Assembly (NCBI RefSeq): GCF_041146395.1
Contig: NC_090999.1
Coordinates: 67,895,001-67,959,000, forward strand
Origin: Eulemur rufifrons
Lineage: Eukaryota; Chordata; Mammalia; Primates; Lemuridae
Reading direction: 5' to 3'
DNA: 64,000 bases
Below, piece after piece: positions 1 through 11,093 of the stretch (position 1 is its first letter; every line of letters starts with the position of its first letter). Below the pieces are notes generated by a model. It worked only from the letters and a program-made list of their open reading frames with translations, made no database searches and had not been told where the DNA came from. The position numbers were made by a program, and so were the translations under genes.

Positions 1-2575
1 TCATAGCCAATATTGCCAGACAAGTGAAATAGCTCATTCCTGTCCTTTATGTTGCAGTGAATGTACAAGAGTCTGTGCTTTAATGGGGTGAGTTTTAAAC
101 GGGAATTGAAAAGTCTGTGTTCTTTTACAGTTTCAACACTTCATTTAACACTTTGCTTAGACTCAAAAATTCTAGAGGAACAGTGAATATATATCTTTGC
201 ATTTAAGGAGCAAAAAAAATGTTCCCATTGAAATTTAAGCATAAGACAAATGGTGAACTGAGTCCAAAATGAGAACAGGATTATGGTTTGTTTCTTTTTT
301 ATCCAAGAAGGCCGTCAGATGTAATTGAAACAATCTTACAAAACATTCCTTTTGTCAGTGCCTTTTATTTTCAGTCTTCACTTTTCCCAATTGGTTTCTG
401 ATATTTAAAAACTAAACTAAAATTTCTCAAAGGAAAAGAAAAAGAAAATAGTGATAATATGTGTTTCCATTCTTCACTTTCACCGTTTTACTCTCTAATA
501 AAAGTGGGCAAATGGGAAGCTTGAGCCTCCAGACCAGCTTCATTCAGTTTCCATCCCAAACTTCACCCCAGTGGAGACGACCAGCACTTGCCTAGGACAT
601 ACCCTCCGACTTCCCTTTCTCTGTTGCCTTCTGTGATCACTGATGCATACGCCACAACCCCTATCCATCTCGAATGCATAGGTCGAACATCAGAACAGAC
701 AGGATGGCCAGTCAGCTCAGGGCGAGGTTAACTTGTTAGCAGAGTACGTAGGCATTAAGGGCACCAGCAAAACTGGGGCATCAGAGACAGACACACACAA
801 AGACAAACAGAGATAGAGACACAAACATTTCTACCTTGATGAATTTACTCACAATCTTAATTTTTGCAATCAGAATGTCTTTATGAAGCTATTTTAATTT
901 TTGCATAAATACAGTTTTATGACATTTGGAAAAATTAACTCTTTCATATTAGATAAGATAAGGTATCCTAATCTTTTCAGAATTTAAGTCTTCTAAGTCA
1001 GGCCCTTCAGTCAGCTTCCCGAAGCCAATTGACAGCTATAACCTAGACAATACACAGGAAGTTTCGGTCTTACTTTTATCCTAGAGACATCTGGAGGGGA
1101 AGACTATCTGAAACAAAGTCACAACGGGAACCACAGAGTTCTTGGAAAGTAGCTTTTCTAAATTCCTAGATCCAACTTCCAAGGACTTCTTATCATCAAA
1201 AGATTGGGGATCCATTTCCTTGTTCCAAAAATAACACTTATCACAAGATTTCTCAGAGTGGATCATGGTCACTGGTCTCAGAATCCCTTGGAGTATTTAT
1301 TTTTAGGGACCTAACCCTCAAAATTCTCAATTGGACTTTACAGTTTGGGGTTGGATATCTGCAAACTACAAGTACCCCACTGATACGTATGTTCATTCAT
1401 ATATATACACATGTTCAGTACAATAGTTTAAGGTGGAAGGAAAAAAGTAACGACATGAGTTCAAAGAAGCCTGACACAACCGTTAAATCCTGCCAGAAGC
1501 ATCTCCCATTTATGATAAAACTTAAAACAAAGATCCTTACAGTTAATCTCAAAAAAAGTTACTTAAACCTATCAACAAATTTTCTTTCACTCACCTGTAT
1601 ACCTCTCATTGTTTAGTTTCTATCAGCATAAAAAAATAAATCTTACATAACATTGACATTTTTGTTTTAAGAGGTCACATTTTATTTAAATATGTTGGTC
1701 ATGATTTCATTGGCATTCAAAAAACTGTTAACAGGAAAACAGAAGACTAAAGGATGATTACATTAAAATGAAGTAGAAACTATTAGAATGATTATTTGTA
1801 ATAATAAACTATACAGTGCAAGGCTGAAAGTAAAAATATAATTTTTAATATCTATCTCTTTACATTGATCACAAAACTTAAAATGCAGTCATTCTCTCCC
1901 AATGCATAGATATTTTCTATGTTTCCTTCAGAATCCAACTAGCAAGGAACCTGTTTCAGAGTTTTATTTCAGATGCAGTTCAAAGCGAGGGCAAGGTTAA
2001 CAGTGGCATTCTTTATGGGAACTAACCTTATATGACATCATCTAATAAAGGATGTCATGTGTTTGTAAAGAAAGAAATGCAACCTGAAACATTTTCAATG
2101 ACATCGCACAAAAAGAACAAAAAGTTATTACAACATAAACAATTTGTGTCGATTAAATTTCACTGTGGAGATGTTGAGAATAAATGAGAGTTGACTATGG
2201 TGACCCTGTCACCATGTAGATTTTAGGTGTCTAAGTATACGCCACATATAACATGCTAACTTCTGCTTCTTTGAACAATTCATAGTCTCACTGATGATTG
2301 CTGCTTTATTTTCTTGTTATCAAATTCACTTCTTCCCACTAAATAGGAAGCTCTCAGGTGAATGAACAGATTTTTGAAAGTTTTCTAAAACTACAGTGTA
2401 ACATATGCACCATATAGGGAAACTTTTGCTCAGATGAAAATACTAGTAAGTCATCCAATATGTGACCTTTAAAGTTCTTTGTAGTAGAAAAATACATGAT
2501 ACATTTGATTCTGGTAATCTAAGTTCTTTGTTTCATCTCTACAAAATTTATTTACTTTAAAAAACTCAAAACTAA
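1..2575. other. Unique AT-rich sequence, no gene seen
   Basis: I see no recognisable interspersed repeat, RNA gene or exon. Open frames are short (75 codons or fewer) with no splice or domain context. A short purine/CA-rich patch lies near 784-830 (repeated 'agaca(ca)' units). It is probably intergenic or intronic. Confidence 0.5.
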
Positions 2576-2701
2576 TGGACGAGGTGAGCACCGTAGAGGG
2601 GAGGGGCATGCCTCTAATCCTCGCTTGGGTGAGGCAAAATCACAAAATGTAACCAAAATGTTTGTACCCTCACAATATCCTGAAATAAAAATAAATTTAA
2701 A
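2576..2701 (+). repeat. Short retroposon carrying an L1-like 3' tail
   Basis: The 3' part (2649-2686) reads gtaaccaaaatg, then tttgtaccc, then aatatcctgaaat, followed by an A-rich tail. The same terminal block ends the L1 or HAL1-like copies at 19.6, 27.1, 32.6 and 58.6 kb. The 5' part (about 2580-2640), with 'gcatgcctctaatcct' and 'gggtgaggca', faintly resembles a degenerate Alu arm, but I could not align it convincingly. It is either a 5'-truncated L1/HAL1 end or an Alu-L1 chimera. Confidence 0.45.
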
Positions 2702-2705
2702 AAAA

Positions 2706-2935
2706 TTTTTTTAACTGTGGTAAAATAAGCATAACATAAAATTTACCATCTTAAGCATTTCTAAGTATACATACAGTTCGGTAGTGTTAGGGACAGACAC
2801 ATTGTCATGCAAACAATCTCCAGAAGCCTTTTCATCTTGCAACACTGAAACTTTGTACCCATTATACACTAACTTCTCATCCTCCCCTCTCCTCAGCCCC
2901 TGGCAACCACTATTCTTTTTTTGAAATTGATATAT
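2706..2935 (-). repeat. Old L1M-type LINE 3' fragment
   Basis: The segment from 'aactgtggtaaaata' through 'cataaaatttaccatctta' to 'cagcccctggcaaccacta' matches the familiar reverse-oriented 3'-UTR sequence of ancient mammalian L1M elements. It has many substitutions and encodes nothing intact. The exact subfamily was not determined. Confidence 0.6.
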
Positions 2936-3235
2936 CATAGTTGTAGATATTTTGGAGGAATGTGATATTTTGATACAGGTATACAGTGCGTAATGATCAA
3001 ATCAGGGTAATAAAGATATCCATCATCCCAACATTTATCTTTTCTTTATGTTGGCAATATTGTAATTCTTCTCTTCTAGCTATTTTGAAATATACAATAA
3101 ATTATTGTTATCTGTAATTTCCCTACTGTATTATCAAATACTAGAACTTATTCCTTCTATCTAACTTTATTTTTGTACTCATCAACCAACTTCTATTTAT
3201 CCCCTCTCCCCGCTTCCCTTCCCAGCCTCTGGTGA
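2936..3235 (-). repeat. L1MA/L1MB-type LINE 3'-UTR fragment
   Basis: The segment holds 'ttttgatacaggtatacagtg', 'caaatcagggtaat' and the pyrimidine-rich 'catcaaccaacttctatttatc' stretch, ending 'cccttcccagcctctgg'. This is the usual reverse complement of a primate-era L1MA/MB 3' UTR. It abuts the older L1M fragment directly, which suggests it was inserted next to or into it. Confidence 0.6.
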
Positions 3236-3484
3236 AAAAGCTTCTCAGGATGACGGTGCCAGGGTGTTTCATTTTTAGGCACAGAAACCATGACTGAACT
3301 GCCGGCTGGCTGCTTTCCTGTATTTACCTCTTCTCTGTTGCTGCATCCTGTGTGACAGATACTGCCTGCCACACAAGACGGACACAGTCATCACCAACCT
3401 TATGTTCCGTTGGAGGAGATTAATGAACAAAAACCAAATTTATATTAATAGTATACATAAAATAAAGAAAATATTTACAAGTTA

Positions 3485-3900
3485 TAAAAGGTATTACGGA
3501 ATAAATAAGCAAGAGGCTACCACAGAAAATAAAGCTCCAAGAGGCAGGGGAGGCCCTGCTTTGCATAGCATGATTAGGAAAGACCTCCCAGGCCATGCGA
3601 TATCTAACTGAGAGCTAAAGGATAATGAGAAGAAAGTCACGTGAGGAAAGAAAGAGAATTCAGGCTGGAGACACAGGATGTACAAAGAGTTTGCAGCAGG
3701 AAAGAGCTTGGCATTGCTGGAGATGTCTCTGACATCTAATGTTCCTGAAGTGTGGGAAGTAAGAGAGAGGCACAAAAGGAGACTGAGGAAATAGTCAGGA
3801 ACCTGATCACTCGGGGCCTGAAAGCCATGGTAAGGAACTTGAAAGCTGCTGGAGAGTTTCAAGTAACAGAATCTGCTTGGACATTTTTAAATCTTCAGGT
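3485..3900 (+). repeat. L2-like ancient LINE fragment
   Basis: Landmarks such as 'aggaaagacctcccagg', 'aaagagcttggcattgctgg' and 'ggggcctgaaagccatggtaagg' are those of a widespread ancient mammalian repeat usually annotated as L2. Divergence is high. The open frames on either strand here are incidental. Sequence from about 4030 to 4322 also looks L2/MIR3-like ('actataaactccacttc'). Confidence 0.45.
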
Positions 3901-4321
3901 AAAGTAAGATCCACTTCATTAACGGCTGTTCTCCTCCATCAAAATATGAAAATGACAAAGCGTATTTTCGCTGCCACCTGCCCCTGCTCCCTTATGGTGA
4001 ACCTGGTCCCACCCAGCTGTCTGGAGCTCTGACATGTGCCCAAGGAAACACTCACTACATTCTCGACCATTCCTTCCACGGCTCATTCTTAAAAATGTAT
4101 TCTGTCTCCTTTTTATTTCTTCTGGGTTACAGCCACTTCCACCTCTATCTTTTTCTGTCATTTTTCATAGAACTTATTACAATGCATACTTTTTGCTTGG
4201 TTGCTTTAAACCTATTTACTCTTCATTTCCACTATCAGACTATAAACTCCACTTCAGCTCTGAGAACAGCAATTTGGGTTACGTTGAAAACTTTGGCAAC
4301 CGTCACTGCTCAGCCTTCTCA

Positions 4322-4690
4322 GCCTTTTTTTTCTTTTTCTTTTCTTTTTTTTTTTTGTTTCGTTTTTTTTGTGGGTTTTTTTTTTTTTTTTTTTTTTTGA
4401 GACAGTATGTTGCTCTGTCACCCAGACTGTAGTAGAGTGGCATGATCATAGCTCACTGCAGCCTCAGACTCCTGGGTTCAAGTGATCCTTCTGCCTCAGC
4501 TTCCCAAATAGCTGGACTACAGGCATGGATCATCACACCCAGCTGCTTTTCTTTCTTTCTTTTATTTTGCTTTTGTAGCACTGGAGTCTCACTATGTTGC
4601 TCGGGGTTGGCAAACTACTGGCCCCAAGCAACCCTCCCGCCTTGGCCTCCCGAAGTGCTGGGATTACAGGTGTGAGCCACCACGTTTAGC
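4322..4690 (-). repeat. Alu element (old, J-like) with long poly-T
   Basis: This is a reverse-oriented dimeric Alu. The poly(A) tail reads as an interrupted T tract (4323-4399). It is followed by gagacagtatgttgctctg, cagcctcagactcctgg, a middle A-rich link seen as 'ttttctttctttcttttatt' and the left arm ending 'gctgggattacaggtgtgag'. Divergence is high and the lemur-specific insert is absent, which is consistent with an old copy. Confidence 0.85.
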
Positions 4691-4975
4691 CCTAGCCTTA
4701 ATATAAGGACAATTTTTCCTTTGTTATTGTACTACAAAATTTGTATAAAAATATAGAAACTGTATGTGTAGCTTCAACAGTAGCCCAGTCTTTCTTTCTC
4801 TGGATCTAAGTTTTTAGACCTTTCGGCTTCCCTGACATGTCTAACACTAGTAATCAATAGTCTCAAAATCTTCAAGAATCCTGTGCTAATACAACCAATT
4901 TCAAAACCAATTATGGGATGGGAATGTGGACAGAGGAATTAGAAAAGAGAAACTTTTTAATTTTCTTATTAAAAG
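4691..4975. other. Unique sequence between Alu and L1 pieces
   Basis: I see no repeat or gene signature here beyond the tail of the interrupted L2-like sequence. Confidence 0.4.
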
Positions 4976-5170
4976 ATGGATGAACGTAAAGGACGTTATG
5001 TTAAGTTAAATGAGCCAGGCACAGAAAGACAAATACCACATGATCTCACCCACATGTGGAATCTAAATAAGTTGATTTCATAGAAATAGATAGTAAAATG
5101 GTGATTACCAAAAGCTGGAGAAGGGAAGGGGGACATAGAAAACAGACAGTGGGGATGATATAACAAAATA
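4976..5170 (+). repeat. L1M 3'-end fragment
   Basis: The segment matches the usual L1MA/MB end region: 'gttaaatgagccaggcac', 'aagacaaataccacatgatc', 'cccacatgtggaatctaaa' and 'tggtgattaccaaaagctgg'. The block covers the end of ORF2 and the start of the 3' UTR of an old L1 and is 5'-truncated. Confidence 0.75.
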
Positions 5171-6833
5171 CATACAAATTTAAATTCCCATTCTATTCAA
5201 ATACAGCAACCATCCTCTTCTAAATCAATATGTTCTCATCTTCCTCAGAACTAAACAACTAAGAAGGATGAGTAAGATGGCACTGCTCTCCAAAGCACCT
5301 CACTTCCCAGGCTTTTGAGGGAGAATAAGAAAAACATATATAGTTAGTGCCCAATAATCACTTTATAATTTTCAACCAATCATTAATTATCCCTGATCTT
5401 TGCTCATGCAAATAATGAAAATTTCACAGATTTAACTATTTTGCCAAACTAATTTATATTGTAATTAATTTTATGACGAACAGGTAAAGCACACACATAT
5501 TTTTTGCATGTAAACTGGAGAAAATATTTTCCATAAACAAAATATACATACTGTCTGGTCATATACTGTCTTGTATACAATTAGCAGTCAACAAAAATGA
5601 TATAATAGATAAGGAAATGGTTTAACATTTCACAAATTGACATTAAGACTTTAAATATTTTCAGGTAAGCCAGGATGTTTTAGAAATATATACTGTTAAT
5701 ATGTTCTGTAAATCAGTAGGATTGTTTTACATATGTATCATCACAAATTAGAGCATACAAGTATGCTTATTCCCACAAATACTTTTGGAGATTTGGGTTG
5801 TTGTGTTAATTTTCATAATAATTCTACACCATGCTGACCAAAAATTTGAAAATGATTTGCACATACAATAAATTATGTTTATCTGCATGTAACACAGCAG
5901 CATGTTCTATGGCATAAAGCAGGAGAGCCATTTCATATTTGAATCTGTCAGATGGTACATGAGCACAAACTTACCAAATGACGTCAAGTTATCATCTTCT
6001 TGGGGAACATCACTATTTTAAGTACATTTATCTTTTCAGTTCTTCTTCCTTGGAACTTTTGCTCATGAAAGATTTTCAAATAATATTGACTCCAAAATTT
6101 GTCACTGCTATGAATTACAACTTAGGCAGAAAAACTAACATGTCAAGGTATGTAAATGTTCACAAGTCCTTGCTCAGGTTCAGCACCAAATGGATGACTG
6201 ACAATAACTAGTTGCAGTTCAAGAATTCTCAGATATAAAAATGCCTTCAATATTAGTTGAAGGTTAGCACGGTAGGACTTATTAAAATTACATGAATCCT
6301 GGACCTTAGAGGAAGTTTTCCTTTCTGACTTAATAGGCAAAAACTTGGAAGTGAAATGTCCATATGCCCTTCACAAGTCCATTTGAAATATTTTAGCTAG
6401 TGGGTAATAATTTGATTTGGACAAATTTATCTGCTAATAGATATAGAAAAAATCTCCTAGGATGTTGTTTTACATGATAAAATAATATTTAAAAATCTGA
6501 GTCAAGGGTCAAAGGTAAAAGAAAAGAGAGTAAACTTCAGAATGTCAGTATATTTTCTACTAAAATAACTGGGCATACCCAATGATAAACCATGAAAAGT
6601 GTTGTGATTGGAAATACTTTTTTAAGGATATTTATTGTGAAATACTCTCGAACTTAACAAAAAGTTATGAATAATTACCAAAAAAATTTTTTTTCCGAAA
6701 CCAATTGAGAGTAACTTGCTGATCTGATGCCCATTCACACTCAAATACTTTAGGGGGTAGTTACTGCAAACAAAGATATTCTGCTAGATAATTACAACAT
6801 TACCTTCAAAACTAAAAAATTAACACTAATATT
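5171..6833. other. Unique AT-rich sequence, no gene seen
   Basis: I see no recognisable repeat or exon. Reading frames are under 80 codons with no supporting splice sites or domains. It forms the 5' flank of the mariner insertion. Confidence 0.45.
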
Positions 6834-6835
6834 TA

Positions 6836-6863
6836 GGTTATTAAGTATGAAATGTCTGATTTC
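6836..6863 (+). repeat. Mariner left terminal inverted repeat
   Basis: It starts right after TA at 6834-6835. It aligns with the reverse complement of 8077-8104 at 25 of 28 positions; the mismatches are at positions 4, 10 and 13. The conserved core is 'gaaatgtctgattt'. Confidence 0.9.
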
Positions 6864-7016
6864 CTTAGGTATTAAGTTTGACAGTTGATTTCTGACATTT
6901 CACTTTGACACTTCTTATTTTATTTTTATTGTAAAGGTACGTCCTCAGTCTTTCAAACGCATGGCTTGGCTTGTGATTAGGTTTCAAATTTTTTTTAGAG
7001 CAATTTTTGTGAAACT

Positions 7017-8030
7017 ATGGATAAGTCAAAAATTCATGTTATTTTCGAATATGATTTCTGTCGTGGAACCAACGTAGCACAGACAGCTCGAAATATCAAC
7101 GAAGTGAGAAGGATGTGGCTAATGAACAACACACAGTACATCGATGGTTTGAGAAGTTCTGTTCTGGTGATTTTAATCTTGAAAATAAGTCACACGGGCA
7201 ACCGGACACTAAGGTGGATAATGATGAGCTGAAAGCTATAGTGGAAGTGAGTCTATCTCAACCTATGTGTGAATTAGCAGCAAGTTTTGATGGTACTATT
7301 CCAACAGTATTAGACCATTTGAAACAAATGGGCAAGGTAAAGAAGCTGGATAGATGGGTACTCCATGAATTAAATGAGCACCAGAAAAGAAATCATCTCG
7401 AAGCTTGCTTTTCTTCGCTGTCATGACATAAAGGCGAACCATTTCTATACCGTATTGTTACGTGTGATGAAAAATGGATTCTTTTTGACAATAGCAAGCA
7501 TTTGGCACAATGGCTGGATAAAGGTGAAGTGCCAAAACACAGTCCAAAACCAAATATTCATCAAAAAAGTTAATGGTGTCTGTTTGGTGGTCCAGTGCCG
7601 GTATTATCCACTACGGCTTCATGAAACCTGGTCAGTCCATCACAGTAGATATCTATTGCAACCAATTGGATGAAATGATGAGGATGATTGTGATTAAGCA
7701 GCCAAAACTGGAAAATAGAGACAGGCCAATCCTCTTGCAAGATAATGCTTGACCACCTGTAGCACAAACAATGCTGCTCAACTATAGAAGCTTGACTTGG
7801 AAACTCTCTGTCATCTGCTGTATTTACCAGACTTTTCACCAACTATCACTTTTTCCAGGCTTTGAACTCCTTCTTGCAAGGAAAAATAATTCAATTCTCA
7901 ACAAGTTGTGGAAAATGCCTTTCATAATTTCGTGGCCACTCGCTCTCCAGGCTTCTTTGCTACTAGCATAAACAATCTGCTGTTAAGATGGCAAAACTGT
8001 GTCAATAGTTTAAGTGCATACTTTGATTAA
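7017..8030 (+). pseudogene. Mariner transposase relic (broken)
   Basis: The gene would encode the DDD transposase that cuts and pastes the element. The start at 7017 fits because the N-terminus 'MDKSKIHVIFEYDF' lines up with mariner helix-turn-helix domains; the TAA at 8028-8030 follows 'AYFD', like the Hsmar1/SETMAR end. Visible motifs are an N-terminal 'NEQHTVHRWFEKF' stretch, the linker-like 'HLKQMGKVKKLDRWV', first catalytic Asp in 'TCDEKW' (7466-7468), second in 'LLQDNA' (7741-7743) and a third in 'YLPDFSPT' (7830-7832). The second-to-third spacing is about 29 residues instead of 34, so bases are missing. Breaks include a frame change near 7105, TGA at 7424-7426, a one-base loss in the A run at 7563-7568, TGA at 7750-7752 and further shifts after 7790. 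Both TGAs sit where relatives have Arg, which fits CpG decay of CGA. It is certainly non-functional. Confidence 0.9.
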
Positions 8031-8076
8031 TTGTACTGCTTCTTGTTTGAGATATGATAAACTAAACTTTTGATTT

Positions 8077-8104
8077 GAAATCAGACATTTCGTATTTAAT
8101 GACC
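8077..8104 (-). repeat. Mariner right terminal inverted repeat
   Basis: It pairs with 6836-6863 and is followed by TA at 8105-8106. Two of the differences from the left end (g/a and t/c) are of transition type, in keeping with age decay. Confidence 0.9.
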
Positions 8105-8106
8105 TA

Positions 8107-10557
8107 ATACATTTCTACCATCTCATCTTCACATATCCAATTCAGATTTTGCCGATTATCTCAATAATATCTTTGCATTTTTAAAATAATCACACATCAG
8201 ATTTAGTTATCTTGTCTTTTTAATGTCTCTCACTCTGGAACTGTTCCTCGGTCTTACCCTAACTTTCATGATCTTGACATTTTTGAAGGTTACGGGCCAG
8301 TTATTTTGTAAAATTTCCTCAATTGGGATTTTTTTTATGTTTTCTCCTAATGATTAGCTTCAGATTATTCATTTTTTGCAGGAATATTATAAAAATGACT
8401 CTCTCTTTTTCCTTTGGTTATTAGCATGTAATTTTCTGAGAACTTTTTAAACTATGTAAATATCTCATTTCTCGTCATGTTTTCACTTTATTCATTAATT
8501 TATTTATATTGACAAAGACTCGTGCTTTCCAATTTTATTCAATGGCTTACAAACCATTATTATCTCTATTGATATTGATGTTCCATTTATCCCAAATTTG
8601 GTCAGTGGCAGCAACTTCCATCTGTATCTTACATCCTTTTGGTATGTCCCTATCATTCAGTAAGCACTTCCTTGTTTTATGGTACAGATGTCCCAGCATC
8701 ATCTTGTCATTTCCCTGCCTCTGCCCTGGAATCAGCTTTTCTTTCTGTGGAGAATGGTATTTAGAAATCAAGATCTGGACACTAGATGTGCCCGTGTCCC
8801 TTGGGGAATCACTGCTCTCAAATCCTCTTAGTGAACACAGCTAAGAAATACTTGTATGTGTCTGTGTTTGTGTGCATATTCATATACCTTTATGTCTATC
8901 TGCATACATATTGAAAACCATGTATTTATTACACCAATACCCCTAATCCCAATCTAATACCGTAAAGTTCATGCTGGTTTTCTCCCTTTTGTATTTGCAA
9001 CTTCCTTTCCTGACAGGGAGAAATTTGGTGCAGGTTATGCTTAATATACTAGTTTACTTAATCACACTCACTATATATAATAAATTCCTCAACATCACTG
9101 TCACTTCCTCCTCTGTAAGGGAGCCTTTCTTACCCTTTTGGGGCTCTACTACCCTGCTCTGAGATGCCCCTTAGATAGACATCCTCTTCATTGTAGTTAG
9201 CCTCAAGCATTCTGCTCAATTGATACATGCATATGTACGTGCCCTGCTCACTGAGCTCAAGGTCTGACACCCACACTCTGAAAAGGTCCTCTTCACCCTT
9301 CTCAGGCTCCCATGTCTTTCCCTCATGCACCATGACTCACTCTCTACCCTCTCTAGTCTCCTCACAACCCTGACCCTACAGGAGTACATGTCCTATACAG
9401 ACACCTATCTTGCCCTGCCCACCTAATGGCTTTAAGATTGAATTGTTTAATACAACAAAGAAGAAACAAGGAACAGGCAGGGGAAGATGAAGAGGAAGAG
9501 CTATTATTACTTTTTAAAAATTACTTTACTGTGGGGATGGAGATCAATGGTTCAGTGAGACTATTTGTGGAAGATTTGATGAGAGAAAGTCTCAGTTCTA
9601 CTTACAGAACAAACAATTCTTTTACCCTAACTTAGATAATTAAATTACAATTTCATTACAAAATAGCACTTGATGTAATTCATTTTTTAACAAATTATAG
9701 GTTAAATTGAATATTTTCTAGGAAGATAGATTTAATACTGCAAAGAAGACTCTTTTTATCTACCTATACCAGGATGACTAAGATAGTATATTCACACACA
9801 TAACATGTGGTAGTAGAGGGAAGAAACTATTTGGAAACATTAAGACAAAAAACATTTCAAATTAGCCAGATATTGACAAAAGAAAGAAATTTTTTGCCTG
9901 GAGTAGCCAGATAATAGCTTTGATTCTTTTAGTATAAAGTGTTATTTAACACTAGAATGTTTTCTCTCCCTATTAAAAGCAATTATCCCTTAATACGGTC
10001 TCTGACAATTTGTAGTACAAATATCTTCTACCAAGCCAAAATTATGGGCACTTAAGGATTCTAAAAACCAGTTATTAGAGAAAGAGAAAGTATATTGCAG
10101 ATGCACTGCTTTTAAGGTTATTCCATGCATTTAACTCCAGGACAGAAAACAAAAATAATTTTGATGGTTTCTTATGACTGGGAAAGAAAAGTACAAGAAT
10201 TTTGGAAGTTTGTTTGCAAGTTGTGTAGATATGTTCTCACAGTTAACTATAATATGGCCTATTAGCATATAAATTTTTACCAAAAACAAATGCATCCCTT
10301 TCACCTCTTAAGAAAAAGCAATATACACAAATATTTCACATTATATAAGTCTTTTTTCCAAGAGAATATTATTACCATATAAGGCTAATTTAATCTCTAA
10401 GAGAACCTTCATGACCATGAACAAATCTTTTGTGGACAGTTCACTAACATTTTTTCTGTCTACATTTATTATTATACCTAGTACAAGTACAAATTGTTCC
10501 TATAGATTTTGGTTTGTTAAGAGAAAATGGTGCAGGGAAAGAGTAAAATAAGAGATA
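8107..10557. other. Unique sequence, no gene seen
   Basis: I see no convincing repeat or exon in 2.4 kb. The 111-codon frame near 8509 and the 69-codon frame near 9426 lack domains, splice context and codon-use signal, and I treat them as chance. 8860-8900 is weakly TG-rich. Confidence 0.45.
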
Positions 10558-10751
10558 GGGTAGCTTCCAGCCAAGATGGCTGACTAGAAGCAACCAGCAC
10601 ACACTAATCTCATGGAGAGCACTGAAAGGGTCAAGCAGACATTCAACTTCAGATGAATTGTCTGGAACAGAGCCCCAGGATTCAACAGAGAAGCAACAGG
10701 AGGCATGAAAAGCAGGGAAAAGGGAAGTCTCAGCAAATGTTTAAAAACTGA
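10558..10751 (+). repeat. L1 5'-UTR start
   Basis: The block 'cttccagccaagatggctga' followed by 'ctagaagcaacc' is the hallmark first bases of a primate L1 5' UTR, including the YY1-type site caagatggc at 10572-10580 that positions L1 transcription. About 190 bp of 5' UTR is present. After removing the Alu at 10752-11089 it runs straight into the ORF2 middle region, so the rest of the 5' UTR, ORF1 and most of the endonuclease are missing. Confidence 0.8.
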
Positions 10752-11089
<338 letters not shown>

Positions 11090-11093
11090 CTGA

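Larger units (their letters stand above)
6836..8104 (+). mobile_element. Near-complete mariner DNA transposon
   Basis: This is a 1,269-bp Tc1/mariner element, the usual length for the family. It is bounded by inverted ends of 28 bp that match at 25 positions, beginning ggttattaag on the left and ggtcattaaa when the right end is read on the opposite strand. A TA dinucleotide flanks each end (6834-6835 and 8105-8106), as expected for mariner target duplication. Inside is a decayed transposase most like the Hsmar1/cecropia type. The inverted ends do not resemble the Hsmar1/MADE1 end as I know it. It cannot be autonomous because its gene is broken several times. Confidence 0.92.

Noticed and set aside
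3494..3862. 122-codon minus-strand frame
   Set aside because: It overlaps an L2-like repeat and reads its antisense; no family similarity seen.
4034..4432. 132- and 101-codon frames ending in poly-Phe
   Set aside because: They run into the T-rich tail of a reverse Alu; the hydrophobic end is the translated poly-T tract.
7115..7426. 103-codon frame that could be taken as a small protein gene
   Set aside because: It is the middle of the mariner transposase relic. It continues in frame past the TGA at 7424 into the 'CDEKW' catalytic motif, so the stop is a mutation in a dead transposon gene.
8509..8844. 111-codon frame with hydrophobic segments
   Set aside because: Hydrophobicity comes from T-rich codons; there is no start context, splice or family support.
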